A DNA stretch of 10,175 nt, from positions 1-10,175 of the forward strand of contig JAIROQ010000206.1 of NCBI GenBank assembly GCA_031257455.1. The letters run 5' to 3'. This DNA comes from Prevotellaceae bacterium (GTDB taxonomy: Bacteria; Bacteroidota; Bacteroidia; Bacteroidales; UBA932). A program made the translations under genes and the position numbers. How positions within the stretch are numbered: position 1 is the first letter of the stretch; every line of letters starts with the position of its first letter. Positions 1 to 6,356 of this stretch are shown here, piece by piece. The notes under the pieces are model-generated. The model had not been told where the DNA came from, searched no databases, and saw only the letters and a program-made list of their open reading frames with translations.

Positions 1-3
1 TTG

Positions 4-34
4 CAAAGATAAACAATTTTCTTTGTTAAACAAT
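4..34 (-). promoter_or_regulatory. Bacteroidetes-type promoter reading out of the window to the left
   Basis: On the minus strand, positions 11-4 read TATCTTTG, which matches the Bacteroidetes -7 consensus TAnnTTTG. Exactly 19 bases upstream, positions 34-31 read ATTG, a 3-of-4 match to the -33 TTTG. The gene it would serve lies left of the window. It is divergent from the XRE gene at 36, whose start codon abuts the -33 box, so that regulator could plausibly act here (inference). Confidence 0.45.
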
Positions 35-41
35 CATGTTT
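18..41 (+). promoter_or_regulatory. Overlapping dyads at the XRE start codon, candidate operator
   Basis: Two short inverted repeats overlap. TTGTT-A-AACAA lies at 23-33, and AAACA-ATCA-TGTTT at 28-41, which spans the ATG at 36. A third pair, CAAAGA (4-9) and TCTTTG (20-25), makes the region symmetric: its right arm ends a -7-like box on + (TTTCTTTG, 18-25). XRE regulators usually bind such dyads as dimers and often repress their own promoter. That function is inferred here; the region is AT-rich, so chance dyads are possible. Confidence 0.3.
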
Positions 42-323
42 GATAGAAAAAAAATGAGCAAAGAACTTGTTCTAAAAGAAATTGGATTAAAAATCAGGGA
101 AATGCGAAATGTTAAGAATTTTTCATTAGTAGAATTCTCTGATAAATTGGATATTGAATATAACAATTTAATAAGAATTGAAAAGGGACGGACAAATTTA
201 ACAATCGGAACGTTACTAAAAATTTGCCAAGCGCTGGATGTAAATTTGCCAACCCTCGTAGATGTGGAAGCCGGTCATTTTGCTAAAGGGAAGAAAATGG
301 GTAGCTCTACAAAAAATGTTTGA
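36..323 (+). CDS. XRE/Cro-type helix-turn-helix transcriptional regulator
   Basis: A 95-residue protein that is almost entirely one HTH domain (about residues 14-77). The first helix has the pattern IGLKIREMRNVKNFSL. The recognition region reads EFSDKLDIEYNNLIRIEKGR, where the IEKGR turn is typical of XRE/Cro proteins and of restriction-modification controller proteins. A Lys/Ser-rich tail follows. The reading frame opens at ATG 36. A second ATG at 54 (MSKELV) has an A-rich leader and may be the true start, giving 89 residues. By hand count G+C is about 20-27% in the first half and about 32% overall, clearly below the neighbouring genes, which suggests recent acquisition. No toxin or methylase partner is visible: the next 135 bases hold only a 14-codon frame (334-378, MERNIIIKVYSKHQ). 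The targets are unknown. The divergent promoter at 4-34 and its own start region are the obvious candidates. Confidence 0.85.
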   Translation: MFDRKKMSKELVLKEIGLKIREMRNVKNFSLVEFSDKLDIEYNNLIRIEKGRTNLTIGTLLKICQALDVNLPTLVDVEAGHFAKGKKMGSSTKNV

Positions 324-458
324 CTTTGTAAAAATGGAAAGAAACATTATTATTAAGGTATATTCAAAGCATCAGTAAATACTGCGCATCAAAGGAAAAT
401 CAACCGGAAAAAGGCGTTGGAAATTTTTTCTTATTTCAGTTGCATGGACTATTTGAAT

Positions 459-1190
459 TTATTTCCACGTTTCCAGCGTTACTTTTTCGCCATCGAACAC
501 GGCATATTCGCAGCCTTTGAGCCATTCGCCGAGAATGGTCAATTGCGTCTGTTCGCCGGCCTGCCACTGGACAGGCGTGTGGAAATGTCCAAAAATAAAT
601 TGATGTACCGGATGTGTCCGACAATATTGTTCGGCAAACCGTACGATAGGTTCTTCTTCGCCCCTGAACGGGATGGCAATGCCTTTCGAGAGCCTGCTGT
701 GGCGCGACCAACGATGCGCAAATGCCACGCCCCAGCGCGGATGAATGGCAAGAAAACATTTTTGAAATACGCGGTTGGTAAATATCCACCGTAAGCGGCG
801 ATAGCCTTTGGCCGGTTGTCCGGCATTATCGCCATGCGCAAGATAGAAATTTTGCTGCCCCAAAGTTATTTCCAACGGCGCATGATGTACGGTGATGCCT
901 GTTTCTGCCGGCAGGTAATCAAATATCCACAAGTCGTGATTGCCCGGAAAAAAATGTACGGGAATGCCTTTGTCCGTCAATTCCGCCAATTTGCCCAACG
1001 TACGTGTAAACCCGCGCGGAACAACGGTTTTATATTCACACCAGAAATCGAAAATATCGCCTAACAGGAAAATTGCGGCAGCATCATTTTTTATTTCATC
1101 AAGCCAACGCACAAAATGCCGTTCCCGCGTGCGGGAGTCGCCTACCGCCGATAATCCCAAGTGCGTATCCGCTGCAAAATAATACTTCAT
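459..1190 (-). CDS. lpxH: UDP-2,3-diacylglucosamine diphosphatase (LpxH)
   Basis: A 243-residue calcineurin-like metallophosphoesterase. LpxH cleaves UDP-2,3-diacylglucosamine to lipid X and UMP, the fourth step of lipid A synthesis, at the cytoplasmic face of the inner membrane. All metal-binding motifs are visible: ADTH (D8, H10), LLGDIFDFW (D45), PGNHD (N84, H85, D86), AHGD (H119, D121) and FGHFH (H202, H204). The Arg/Trp-rich stretch at 131-170 fits the LpxH insertion cap that holds the acyl chains. Length and motif spacing match Bacteroidetes LpxH. The gene starts 27 bases after the lipoprotein gene upstream and is probably the last gene of the greA transcript. No Shine-Dalgarno sequence is seen, and no convincing terminator lies between its stop and position 324. 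Other members of the phosphoesterase superfamily are the only realistic alternative. Confidence 0.85.
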   Translation of the reverse strand: MKYYFAADTHLGLSAVGDSRTRERHFVRWLDEIKNDAAAIFLLGDIFDFWCEYKTVVPRGFTRTLGKLAELTDKGIPVHFFPGNHDLWIFDYLPAETGITVHHAPLEITLGQQNFYLAHGDNAGQPAKGYRRLRWIFTNRVFQKCFLAIHPRWGVAFAHRWSRHSRLSKGIAIPFRGEEEPIVRFAEQYCRTHPVHQFIFGHFHTPVQWQAGEQTQLTILGEWLKGCEYAVFDGEKVTLETWK

Positions 1191-1217
1191 GTAGTGGGGA
1201 AAGTTAAGGTAGTAACA

Positions 1218-2369
1218 TCACCTGGTCGCTTTAATAATTTCTTTCTCTATTTCCTGACTTGACAGGTTGGCGGCTACAATATCGCCTGCTTTGTTGATAA
1301 GAAATGCGGACGGGAATTTTGTAACATTATAGGTACGCAGTACGGGGGACGCAGCGCCTAAACCATCGCATACATTTATCCATGGCAGTTCCTGGTCGGC
1401 GACAGCTTTTGCCCATAATGTCTTGTCCGTGTCGAATGCCGCCTGATAAATCGCCAGTCCTTTCGGATGATATTTTTCATACAATGTTTTCAATTCGTTG
1501 TTGTACATCAATTGCGATTTATCAGTCGATACCCAGAAATAAAGTAAAATCACGTTCCCTTTAAGAGACGACAGGGCTACCATCTGCGCCGACACATCCG
1601 GTAACTTCATATCTATGAATCCGGCTTCGGACGCCGTTTCCACTTTTGCCAGCAGTTCCATTTGCCGGAAACGGTATTCGTATTCATCGCGCAACGCCGC
1701 TATGTATTCGGACGAGGGATAATGCACTTTCAGCGAATCATACGCCATTCTAAAATAAACGGCGTCTTCATTGCGCGAGAAAACCGGCAATCCGTTGGGC
1801 AGCGACTGATTTAATGCGGCTACGCAGGCCAGCGATTTTATATTTTTTACGATAAACTGCACTGCCTGCCGGTACTGTTTTACATATACGTCCCCCAGTT
1901 CCCTGTTCCATTTATCGGGAATAGCGGCGTTGCCCGCACGCGCCTGTTCCGCATTGACCAGCGCCATCAGGGAATCGAAACGGTGGGACGATTCAAGCAA
2001 ACGCCTGTTCAATGATTGCAACAACGCAGATTCTTCAGAGCCTTCCACCGTATAATTATAGTCGCCTTTCTTTGCGCTGATAACAATGTGTTCGTTTTCC
2101 TTTACCAATAGCGATACGCGCGCCGATGAATCAATAGAAACAGATACAAAGGCCGGCGCAAACTGTTTGCCCGGTTGTTTAATTTTGTACCGGAAGCATC
2201 CGCGTGCGTCTGCGCGCAGGGTATCCAGCAAAAGTTGCGTAACCGCGCCCTGCCGTATCAATGTGATTTTTGCGTTTGCGCCATTCTCGATGCAACCGCT
2301 GACGGTCGCTGAAGGCTGGCTGCAAGCCGCTGCCAAGAGCGGCGCTATGATGAATAAAAAACGTTTCAT
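1218..2369 (-). CDS. Lipoprotein with DUF4369-like N-terminus and thioredoxin-like domain lacking the CxxC
   Basis: A 383-residue protein. Its N-terminus MKRFLFIIAPLLAAAC is a lipoprotein signal with the lipidated Cys at 16. Residues about 20-125 resemble the beta-rich DUF4369 domain often fused to TlpA-like domains in Bacteroidetes. A helical linker follows (about 115-245), then an AhpC/TlpA thioredoxin-like domain (about 253-383). The active-site strand is recognisable as LLYFWVSTDKSQ (275-286), but both catalytic cysteines are replaced: the WCxxC positions read T282-D283-K284-S285-Q286. The cis-proline loop KFPSAFLIN is kept (P353). The fold is therefore probably intact but cannot do disulfide exchange; a binding or structural role in the periplasm is inferred. 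It sits 52 bases after the HIT gene and 27 before lpxH. No Shine-Dalgarno is seen; the upstream bases are a repeat array. Confidence 0.8.
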   Translation of the reverse strand: MKRFLFIIAPLLAAACSQPSATVSGCIENGANAKITLIRQGAVTQLLLDTLRADARGCFRYKIKQPGKQFAPAFVSVSIDSSARVSLLVKENEHIVISAKKGDYNYTVEGSEESALLQSLNRRLLESSHRFDSLMALVNAEQARAGNAAIPDKWNRELGDVYVKQYRQAVQFIVKNIKSLACVAALNQSLPNGLPVFSRNEDAVYFRMAYDSLKVHYPSSEYIAALRDEYEYRFRQMELLAKVETASEAGFIDMKLPDVSAQMVALSSLKGNVILLYFWVSTDKSQLMYNNELKTLYEKYHPKGLAIYQAAFDTDKTLWAKAVADQELPWINVCDGLGAASPVLRTYNVTKFPSAFLINKAGDIVAANLSSQEIEKEIIKATR

Positions 2370-2373
2370 GGTT

Positions 2374-2448
2374 GGATTTCTAATTTCTGATTTCTAATTT
2401 TTCTTGACACGCATGTTCGCTTTACGCTTCACGTTTTACATTTAACTG
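2374..2448. repeat. Array-core-array composite in the HIT/lipoprotein gap
   Basis: Four 7-base units of the form NNATTTC (GGATTTC, TAATTTC, TGATTTC, TAATTTT) occupy 2374-2401. A core with little repetition follows at 2402-2420 (TCTTGACACGCATGTTCGC). Four more 7-base units (TTTACGC, TTCACGT, TTTACAT, TTAACTG) occupy 2421-2448. The second array lies inside the HIT gene and encodes its last eight residues and stop codon. The whole gap between these two genes is therefore made of repeat material. Confidence 0.7.
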
Positions 2449-2838
2449 ATACGCACTGCTGATTTTCCCGGCCAGTGCGGTCATTTCTTCGGGCAGCAGT
2501 TTTAATTTCGGTTTACGGAAATCCACATCCGACTCGCCGTTCAACGGCACCAGGTGGATGTGCGCATGCGGCACTTCCAGCCCCAATACGACCACGCCGA
2601 TGCGCTTGCATGGCACACTGCGCCGGATGGCCTCCGCCACCCGTTGCGCAAACTGGAACAAATCGCCCAGCAATGCCGGCGGCAAATCGAAAAGATAATC
2701 GGTTTCCTGTTTCGGTATCACCAGCGCATGTCCTTTGGCCAGCGGGTTGATGTCAAGAAATGCATAAAAACGGTCGTCTTCCGCCAGCTTGTAACTGGGG
2801 ATTTCGCCTTGCACGATTTTAGTAAAAATGGTACTCAT
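2422..2838 (-). CDS. HIT family nucleotide hydrolase
   Basis: A 138-residue HIT (histidine triad) protein. The family hydrolyses nucleoside phosphoramidates and related nucleotides. The signature PHAHIHLVPL is at 90-99, with H91, H93 and H95; H93 is the expected nucleophile. The N-terminal motif IFTKIVQGEIPSYKL (4-18) and the segment FLDINPLAKGHALVIPK (27-43) are typical of the cytosolic Hint-like branch. It follows greA after 37 bases, an adjacency common in Bacteroidetes. The last eight residues, QLNVKREA, are encoded by a degenerate 7-base repeat array (2421-2448), so this tail is probably not ancestral to the family. The physiological substrate cannot be read from the sequence. Confidence 0.9.
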   Translation of the reverse strand: MSTIFTKIVQGEIPSYKLAEDDRFYAFLDINPLAKGHALVIPKQETDYLFDLPPALLGDLFQFAQRVAEAIRRSVPCKRIGVVVLGLEVPHAHIHLVPLNGESDVDFRKPKLKLLPEEMTALAGKISSAYQLNVKREA

Positions 2839-2875
2839 TATTTTTTATTTTTAGACGTAACTATTAAATGGGACG

Positions 2876-3349
2876 CTATTTTGAAATATTCATAATTTCA
2901 AATTTAATAATTCCGGACGGGACTTGTACCTCGACAACTTCCCCTTTTTTCTTTCCCAGCAGGGCTTGCGCAATGGGCGTGCCTACCGCCAGTTTTCCTT
3001 CCTTGATGTTTGCTTCGGTTTCGGTGACCAATGTATATTCCATAACAGCTTTAGTCGCCACATTTTTTATTTTCACTTTCGTGAGGATTTGCACTTGCGA
3101 GAGGTCAATACGTGATTCGTCCAGCACACGCGCAGTGGCCACCATATTTTCAAGTTTGGAAATTTTCATTTCCAACAATCCCTGCGCTTCTTTTGCGGCG
3201 TCGTATTCCGCATTTTCCGACAGGTCGCCTTTATCGCGCGCTTCGGCTATTTGCCGCGATATTGCAGGGCGTCCCACATTTTTCATTTGTTCCAATTCAG
3301 CCCGCAAACGTTGCAAACCTTCTTCCGTTACATAGTGTACTTTTGCCAT
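2876..3349 (-). CDS. greA: Transcription elongation factor GreA
   Basis: A 157-residue GreA. It enters the secondary channel of a backtracked RNA polymerase and stimulates cleavage of the extruded RNA. The N-terminal coiled coil (about residues 8-75) carries the tip motif ARDKGDLSENAEYDAAKE. D42 and E45 correspond to the acidic pair that coordinates the catalytic Mg ion. The C-terminal FKBP-like domain (about 80-157) holds GTPIAQALLGKKKGEVVEV, as in other GreA proteins. Length matches the family. It is the first gene after the promoter at 3423-3430, and its roughly 70-base leader begins with a hairpin. It probably heads the transcript greA-HIT-lipoprotein-lpxH. Confidence 0.95.
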   Translation of the reverse strand: MAKVHYVTEEGLQRLRAELEQMKNVGRPAISRQIAEARDKGDLSENAEYDAAKEAQGLLEMKISKLENMVATARVLDESRIDLSQVQILTKVKIKNVATKAVMEYTLVTETEANIKEGKLAVGTPIAQALLGKKKGEVVEVQVPSGIIKFEIMNISK

Positions 3350-3384
3350 AAAACAATACTTTCAAAGATGTTTTTTCAATAAAA

Positions 3385-3416
3385 GAGAAGAATTCCGAAC
3401 TGCCGGAACTCTTCTT
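3385..3416 (-). promoter_or_regulatory. Stem-loop at the 5' end of the greA leader
   Basis: Positions 3385-3397 pair with 3404-3416 over 13 positions, with one mismatch and one G-U pair, around the loop AACTGC. On the minus strand the hairpin would begin at about the first transcribed base, judged from the -7 box at 3430-3423, and is followed directly by four T (3384-3381). It could stabilise the mRNA 5' end or act as a weak attenuator. E. coli greA also has a leader with early termination (GraL), but no sequence relationship is claimed. Confidence 0.4.
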
Positions 3417-3422
3417 GCATTA

Positions 3423-3453
3423 CAAAGATACGACTTTTTTTTAATATAAAAAA
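3423..3453 (-). promoter_or_regulatory. greA promoter
   Basis: The minus strand at 3430-3423 reads TATCTTTG, a perfect -7 box of the Bacteroidetes type. Nineteen bases upstream (3453-3450) is TTTT, a 3-of-4 match to the -33 TTTG. The predicted transcript start is about 3417, giving a leader of about 68 bases to the greA ATG at 3349. Confidence 0.65.
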
Positions 3454-3488
3454 TATTGGGGAAAATACTTTGAGAAAATCAGAACTCA

Positions 3489-3573
3489 ATTGACTATTTT
3501 TTTATTGACTATTGACTATTGACTATTTTTGCTGACGCGCCAGCCAACTCATATCTCATAATTCATAACTCAT
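3489..3573. repeat. Array-core-array composite between the rplI terminator and the greA promoter
   Basis: ATTGACT occurs at 3489 and then three times in exact tandem at 3504-3524, followed by a T-run. The GC-rich core GCTGACGCGCCAGC lies at 3531-3544. Four 7-base units follow at 3546-3573: AACTCAT, ATCTCAT, AATTCAT, AACTCAT. The same layout, with other words, recurs at 4951-5022. The rest of the gap between 3431 and 3662 shows nothing further that I recognise. Confidence 0.75.
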
Positions 3574-3662
3574 GCAAATCAGCAGTTAAAGTTGCCCTAC
3601 AGGCAATGAACAATTCCCGGTTTATTTATCTTATTTTTCAACTGCCGATTCGCATTTCTCAC

Positions 3663-3694
3663 AAAAAAAGCCGGCGGAACTGCCGGCTTTTTTT
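3663..3694 (-). terminator. Intrinsic terminator of rpsF-rpsR-rplI
   Basis: A perfect stem: AAAAAAAGCCGGC (3663-3675) pairs with GCCGGCTTTTTTT (3682-3694) around the loop GGAACT. The GC stem is flanked by A7 on one side and T7 on the other, so it can terminate in either direction. It lies 16 bases past the rplI stop codon, where the ribosomal operon should end. Confidence 0.9.
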
Positions 3695-3710
3695 GTGTTC
3701 CATTTACAAT

Positions 3711-4160
3711 CTATTCGGCAATAATTTCAAATTTGAAACGTGCCTTAATGTCGCGGTACAATTTTGCTTCGGCTTCATACATGCCCACTTCTTTCACATT
3801 GTCTTCGCCAATGATGCCTATTTGCCGGCGGTCAATTTCAAAACCTTTGGCGGCAAGGGCTTCTGCAATTTGAATATTATTGACGGAACCGAAAATTTTT
3901 CCGGTGCTGCTCACTTTTGTGCCGATGGCTACGGTAATTCCTTCGAGTTTCGCGGCCAATGTCCGTGCCGTTTCCTGTAGTTTTGCTTCTTTGTGCGCAC
4001 GTTGTTTCACATTTTCGGCATGTACTTTCTTTGCCGCCACAGTAGCTAATGTGGCATAGCCTTTCGGGATAAGAAAATTCGTGGCATAGCCGTTGCGCAC
4101 CGTTACGATGTCGTCTTTAAGTCCTAAATTAGGGACGTCCTGTTTTAAGATAATTTCCAT
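3711..4160 (-). CDS. rplI: 50S ribosomal protein bL9
   Basis: A 149-residue bL9. It binds 23S rRNA domain V near the L1 stalk and limits frameshifting through its extended shape. The N-terminal rRNA-binding domain shows the signature VRNGYATNFLIPKGYA (21-36). A long connecting helix spans about 41-75 and the C-terminal domain about 77-149. The start is fixed by a strong Shine-Dalgarno, GGAGG at 4172-4168 on the minus strand, seven bases before the ATG. The gene begins 18 bases after rpsR and ends 16 bases before the terminator. Confidence 0.96.
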   Translation of the reverse strand: MEIILKQDVPNLGLKDDIVTVRNGYATNFLIPKGYATLATVAAKKVHAENVKQRAHKEAKLQETARTLAAKLEGITVAIGTKVSSTGKIFGSVNNIQIAEALAAKGFEIDRRQIGIIGEDNVKEVGMYEAEAKLYRDIKARFKFEIIAE

Positions 4161-4178
4161 ACTTTTTCCTCCGCTAAA

Positions 4179-4457
4179 TTATTTCAACAAATCGGTTACG
4201 TAGGGCAGCAATGCCAGATGGCGTGCGCGTTTCACCGCTTGCGATACCTTGTGCTGGAATTTCAATGACGTGCCGGTGAGGCGGCGCGGTAGAATTTTGC
4301 CTTGTTCGTTCAAGAATTTTTTCAGAAATTCCGCATCTTTGTAATCTACATATTTGATGCCGGCTTTCTTGAAACGGCAATATTTTTTCTTCTTCAAATC
4401 TACGGTCGGCGGATTCAAAAAACGAATTTCATTGGGTGTTTGTTGTGGTGTACTCAT
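4179..4457 (-). CDS. rpsR: 30S ribosomal protein bS18
   Basis: A 92-residue bS18, which binds 16S rRNA in the platform as a heterodimer with bS6. Its conserved core is complete: [19 protein letters not shown] (about 22-40), [17 protein letters not shown] (about 48-64) and the C-terminal [14 protein letters not shown]. The N-terminal extension [19 protein letters not shown] resembles the Bacteroidetes form. The start lies two bases after the rpsF stop, which together with the Shine-Dalgarno inside rpsF points to translational coupling, as expected for partners made in equal amounts. Confidence 0.96.
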   Translation of the reverse strand: MSTPQQTPNEIRFLNPPTVDLKKKKYCRFKKAGIKYVDYKDAEFLKKFLNEQGKILPRRLTGTSLKFQHKVSQAVKRARHLALLPYVTDLLK

Positions 4458-4459
4458 GA

Positions 4460-4840
4460 TTATTCCTCCTCTTTCTTAACGGTTTTTTCTGCTTTTTCCG
4501 CTTTCTTTTCGGCGCGTACGGTGCGGCGTTTTTCGGCATACGCTACGGCATGTTTATCCATGCTGAACGTTAAATAGCGGATGATACGTTCATCGCGGCG
4601 ATACTGTATCTCCAATTTTTCAATGAACGAAGGCTCCGCCTGAAATTCGAACAAGTGATAAAAACCGGTGGTTTTTTTCTGAATCGGGTAGGCCAGCTTT
4701 TTCATACCCCAGTCTTCCTCGTGCACAATCACCCCCTTATTTTCGGTGATGAAGTTACGATACTTTTTTACCGCTTCCTTTACCTGGCTGTCAGATAAAA
4801 CGGGAGTTGCAATGAAAACGGTTTCGTACTGTTTTAACAT
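4460..4840 (-). CDS. rpsF: 30S ribosomal protein bS6
   Basis: A 126-residue bS6, partner of bS18 on the 30S platform. The ferredoxin-like fold is recognisable from [20 protein letters not shown] (5-24), [24 protein letters not shown] (about 43-66) and the segment [12 protein letters not shown] (about 81-92). The charged tail (about 104-126, Ala/Glu/Lys-rich, ending EEE) is an acidic-basic extension like that of many bS6 proteins. It is the first gene of its operon. The leader of about 38 bases is A-rich with no Shine-Dalgarno, unlike the two genes behind it. No CCG-type S6:S18 binding motif is visible in this leader. Confidence 0.96.
   Translation of the reverse strand: MLKQYETVFIATPVLSDSQVKEAVKKYRNFITENKGVIVHEEDWGMKKLAYPIQKKTTGFYHLFEFQAEPSFIEKLEIQYRRDERIIRYLTFSMDKHAVAYAEKRRTVRAEKKAEKAEKTVKKEEE
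4465..4470 (-). promoter_or_regulatory. Ribosome binding site of rpsR inside the rpsF coding end
   Basis: The minus strand at 4470-4465 reads AGGAGG, seven bases before the rpsR ATG at 4457. The same bases are part of the GAG GAG codons of the terminal Glu run of bS6. The acidic tail of rpsF thus doubles as the strong ribosome binding site of the next gene. Confidence 0.85.
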
Positions 4841-4883
4841 GACTCTGTTTGTTTTTGTTAATATTTTTTTTTAAAAAGGGTTG

Positions 4884-4914
4884 CAAAGGTAATAAAAAAA
4901 ATAGAGATACCAAA
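4884..4914 (-). promoter_or_regulatory. rpsF operon promoter, near-ideal Bacteroidetes consensus
   Basis: The minus strand has TTTG at 4914-4911 and TACCTTTG at 4891-4884, separated by exactly 19 bases. This is the established -33/-7 architecture of the primary sigma factor in Bacteroidetes. The predicted start is near 4878, about 38 bases before the rpsF ATG. It is the strongest lineage marker in the window. Confidence 0.85.
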
Positions 4915-4921
4915 ATAAATG

Positions 4922-4945
4922 CAGCCTGTGGGTGCAATTAGGCTG
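4922..4945 (-). terminator. Hairpin behind the transporter gene, possible weak terminator
   Basis: CAGCCT (4922-4927) pairs with AGGCTG (4940-4945). On the minus strand the hairpin is followed by CATTTATTTT. It lies between the end of the transporter gene and the rpsF promoter, where a terminator would be expected. The stem is only six base pairs and the U-tract is interrupted, so the call is tentative. Confidence 0.35.
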
Positions 4946-4950
4946 ATGCC

Positions 4951-5022
4951 TTTGAGTTTTGAATTTTGAATAAGCTGGCGCGCCAGCAAATCAGAAATTA
5001 GAAATTAAAAATTAGAAATCAT
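4951..5022. repeat. Array-palindrome-array composite behind the transporter gene
   Basis: Three 7-base units (TTTGAGT, TTTGAAT, TTTGAAT) occupy 4951-4971. The core GCTGGCGCGCCAGC at 4974-4987 is a perfect 14-base palindrome. Five 7-base units (AAATCAG, AAATTAG, AAATTAA, AAATTAG, AAATCAT) occupy 4988-5022 and stop one base short of the transporter's stop codon. The core differs from that at 3531-3544 by one base. Confidence 0.75.
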
Positions 5023-5023
5023 G

Positions 5024-6304
5024 TTACCCCTGCCGATTGCGGGAAGGATTATCTTCGTTTGTAAACGGCACAAAATACGTGGCCAAAAAAGCCGGAATGG
5101 TAGCGACTAATACAAATACGAAAAAATATTTATACCCTAACCAAGTGCTTATCCATCCGCTCATCATGCCGGGAAGCATTACGCCCAAATTCATAATGCC
5201 GGTGGCAAAAGCATAGTGCGCCATCTGGTATTTACCGGGCGATACCTGCTGCATCATAAACAGCGTAAGGCCTACGAACCCGAAGCCATAGCCGAAATAT
5301 TCAAATATGATAGCGCCGGAAATCAACCATCCGTCCGCCGGCTGGTAAATCGCCAGCAATAAATACACTACAAAAGGAATATTGAACGCGCAGCACAGGG
5401 AAAACAGCGTTTTCTTCAATCCTCTGGCGGAAATATAATACCCCGCCAGCAATGAGCCGGCGACAAATGCCATCGCGCCGAATGTGCCGTAATACAGTCC
5501 GATTTGCTCTTCCGACAAGCCCAGTCCCTGTTTCTCTACAGGCGCATTGAGGAACAGCGGCACGATTTTCATCACAAATCCTTCGGCAAAGCGGTAAAGG
5601 ATAATGAACGCAATATACCAAACAATATGCTTTTTGGTGAAGAAAGTACGGAGGACTTCCCACAGGTTATCCAGCGTATCGCGGAAGGAATGTACCTTGC
5701 CGGCCGCCTGTCCGCCCGAAGGCAGCGCCTTGCTGTGATAGACGCCCAGCAATAACATCAGCGTCCCGCAGGCGGCCATGATAACCATCCATGCATACAC
5801 GTTGCCGATACGTCCCATCAGGAAACCGGCCATATAGACCAGCCCGCCCGTAGCCACGACCTTTGCGAGGTTATAGAAAGCGCCCTGCCATCCGATATAT
5901 TTGGCCTGTTTGGTTTCGCTCAGTTCGGTCATATACACGCCATCGGTGGCAATGTCGTGCGTTGCGCCGCTGAATGCAATGATGAAGAGCAATGCCACTG
6001 CCACCGCAAAGAAAGAAGGCAATTGCAGGGACAATGCCACCAGTCCGAACGCTATGCCGGTAGTGATTTGCGTCAGCACGACAAAAAATTTCTTTGTCCG
6101 GAACATTCCGAGAAATGGACTCCATAACGGTTTGAGCGTCCATGGGAGCATGATGAGCGATGTCCAGAAAGCGATTTGCGTATCGGAAATATCCATGCGC
6201 CGGAACATCAGTACCGACACCATATTCAAGACCACGAAAGGCAAACCCATAGCAAAATAAACAGAAGGTATCCAGCAGAGGGGAGAAGTAATCTTTTTAT
6301 GCAT
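5024..6304 (-). CDS. MFS transporter, AmpG-like (putative muropeptide permease)
   Basis: A 426-residue inner-membrane protein with about 12 hydrophobic segments, roughly at 11-34, 45-64, 73-94, 97-113, 139-163, 168-188, 228-251, 266-290, 299-319, 326-351, 363-385 and 391-412. A hydrophilic central loop (about 190-225) lies between the two six-helix halves. The motif FSGATHDIATDGVY (111-124) corresponds to the loop with conserved Asp residues found in the AmpG/SLC33 branch of the MFS. AmpG imports GlcNAc-anhydroMurNAc peptides for cell-wall recycling. The substrate here is inferred from family only, and no recycling enzymes lie nearby to support it. Transcribed alone, divergent from metG. No Shine-Dalgarno precedes the ATG. 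The tail after the last helix (NEDNPSRNRQG) is polar and ends next to a repeat array. Confidence 0.8.
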   Translation of the reverse strand: MHKKITSPLCWIPSVYFAMGLPFVVLNMVSVLMFRRMDISDTQIAFWTSLIMLPWTLKPLWSPFLGMFRTKKFFVVLTQITTGIAFGLVALSLQLPSFFAVAVALLFIIAFSGATHDIATDGVYMTELSETKQAKYIGWQGAFYNLAKVVATGGLVYMAGFLMGRIGNVYAWMVIMAACGTLMLLLGVYHSKALPSGGQAAGKVHSFRDTLDNLWEVLRTFFTKKHIVWYIAFIILYRFAEGFVMKIVPLFLNAPVEKQGLGLSEEQIGLYYGTFGAMAFVAGSLLAGYYISARGLKKTLFSLCCAFNIPFVVYLLLAIYQPADGWLISGAIIFEYFGYGFGFVGLTLFMMQQVSPGKYQMAHYAFATGIMNLGVMLPGMMSGWISTWLGYKYFFVFVLVATIPAFLATYFVPFTNEDNPSRNRQG

Positions 6305-6324
6305 AATTAATGGTTTATAATTTT

Positions 6325-6350
6325 AAAACGCCAATAATGGCGCGGTTTTT
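6325..6350 (-). promoter_or_regulatory. Hairpin in the transporter leader
   Basis: CGCC (6329-6332) pairs with GGCG (6339-6342) around AATAAT, and flanking A and T runs add weak pairs. On the minus strand the hairpin CGCCATTATTGGCG is followed by TTTT. It lies about 35 bases upstream of the start codon within the predicted leader. It is too short to call as an attenuator, but it mirrors the hairpin-plus-T4 of the greA leader. Confidence 0.25.
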
Positions 6351-6356
6351 GGGATG

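Noticed and set aside
369..387. Dyad CAGTAAATACTG as terminator of the lpxH transcript or an operator
   Set aside because: The possible stem is only four or five base pairs with almost no loop and no following T-run.
417..794. Long plus-strand frame overlapping lpxH, and similar antisense frames over metG and the transporter
   Set aside because: They mirror the codon structure of well-identified genes on the other strand and contain no recognisable domain.
4841..4880. S6:S18 autoregulatory leader motif before rpsF
   Set aside because: The leader is almost entirely A/T with no CCG-containing hairpin, so the described motif is absent.
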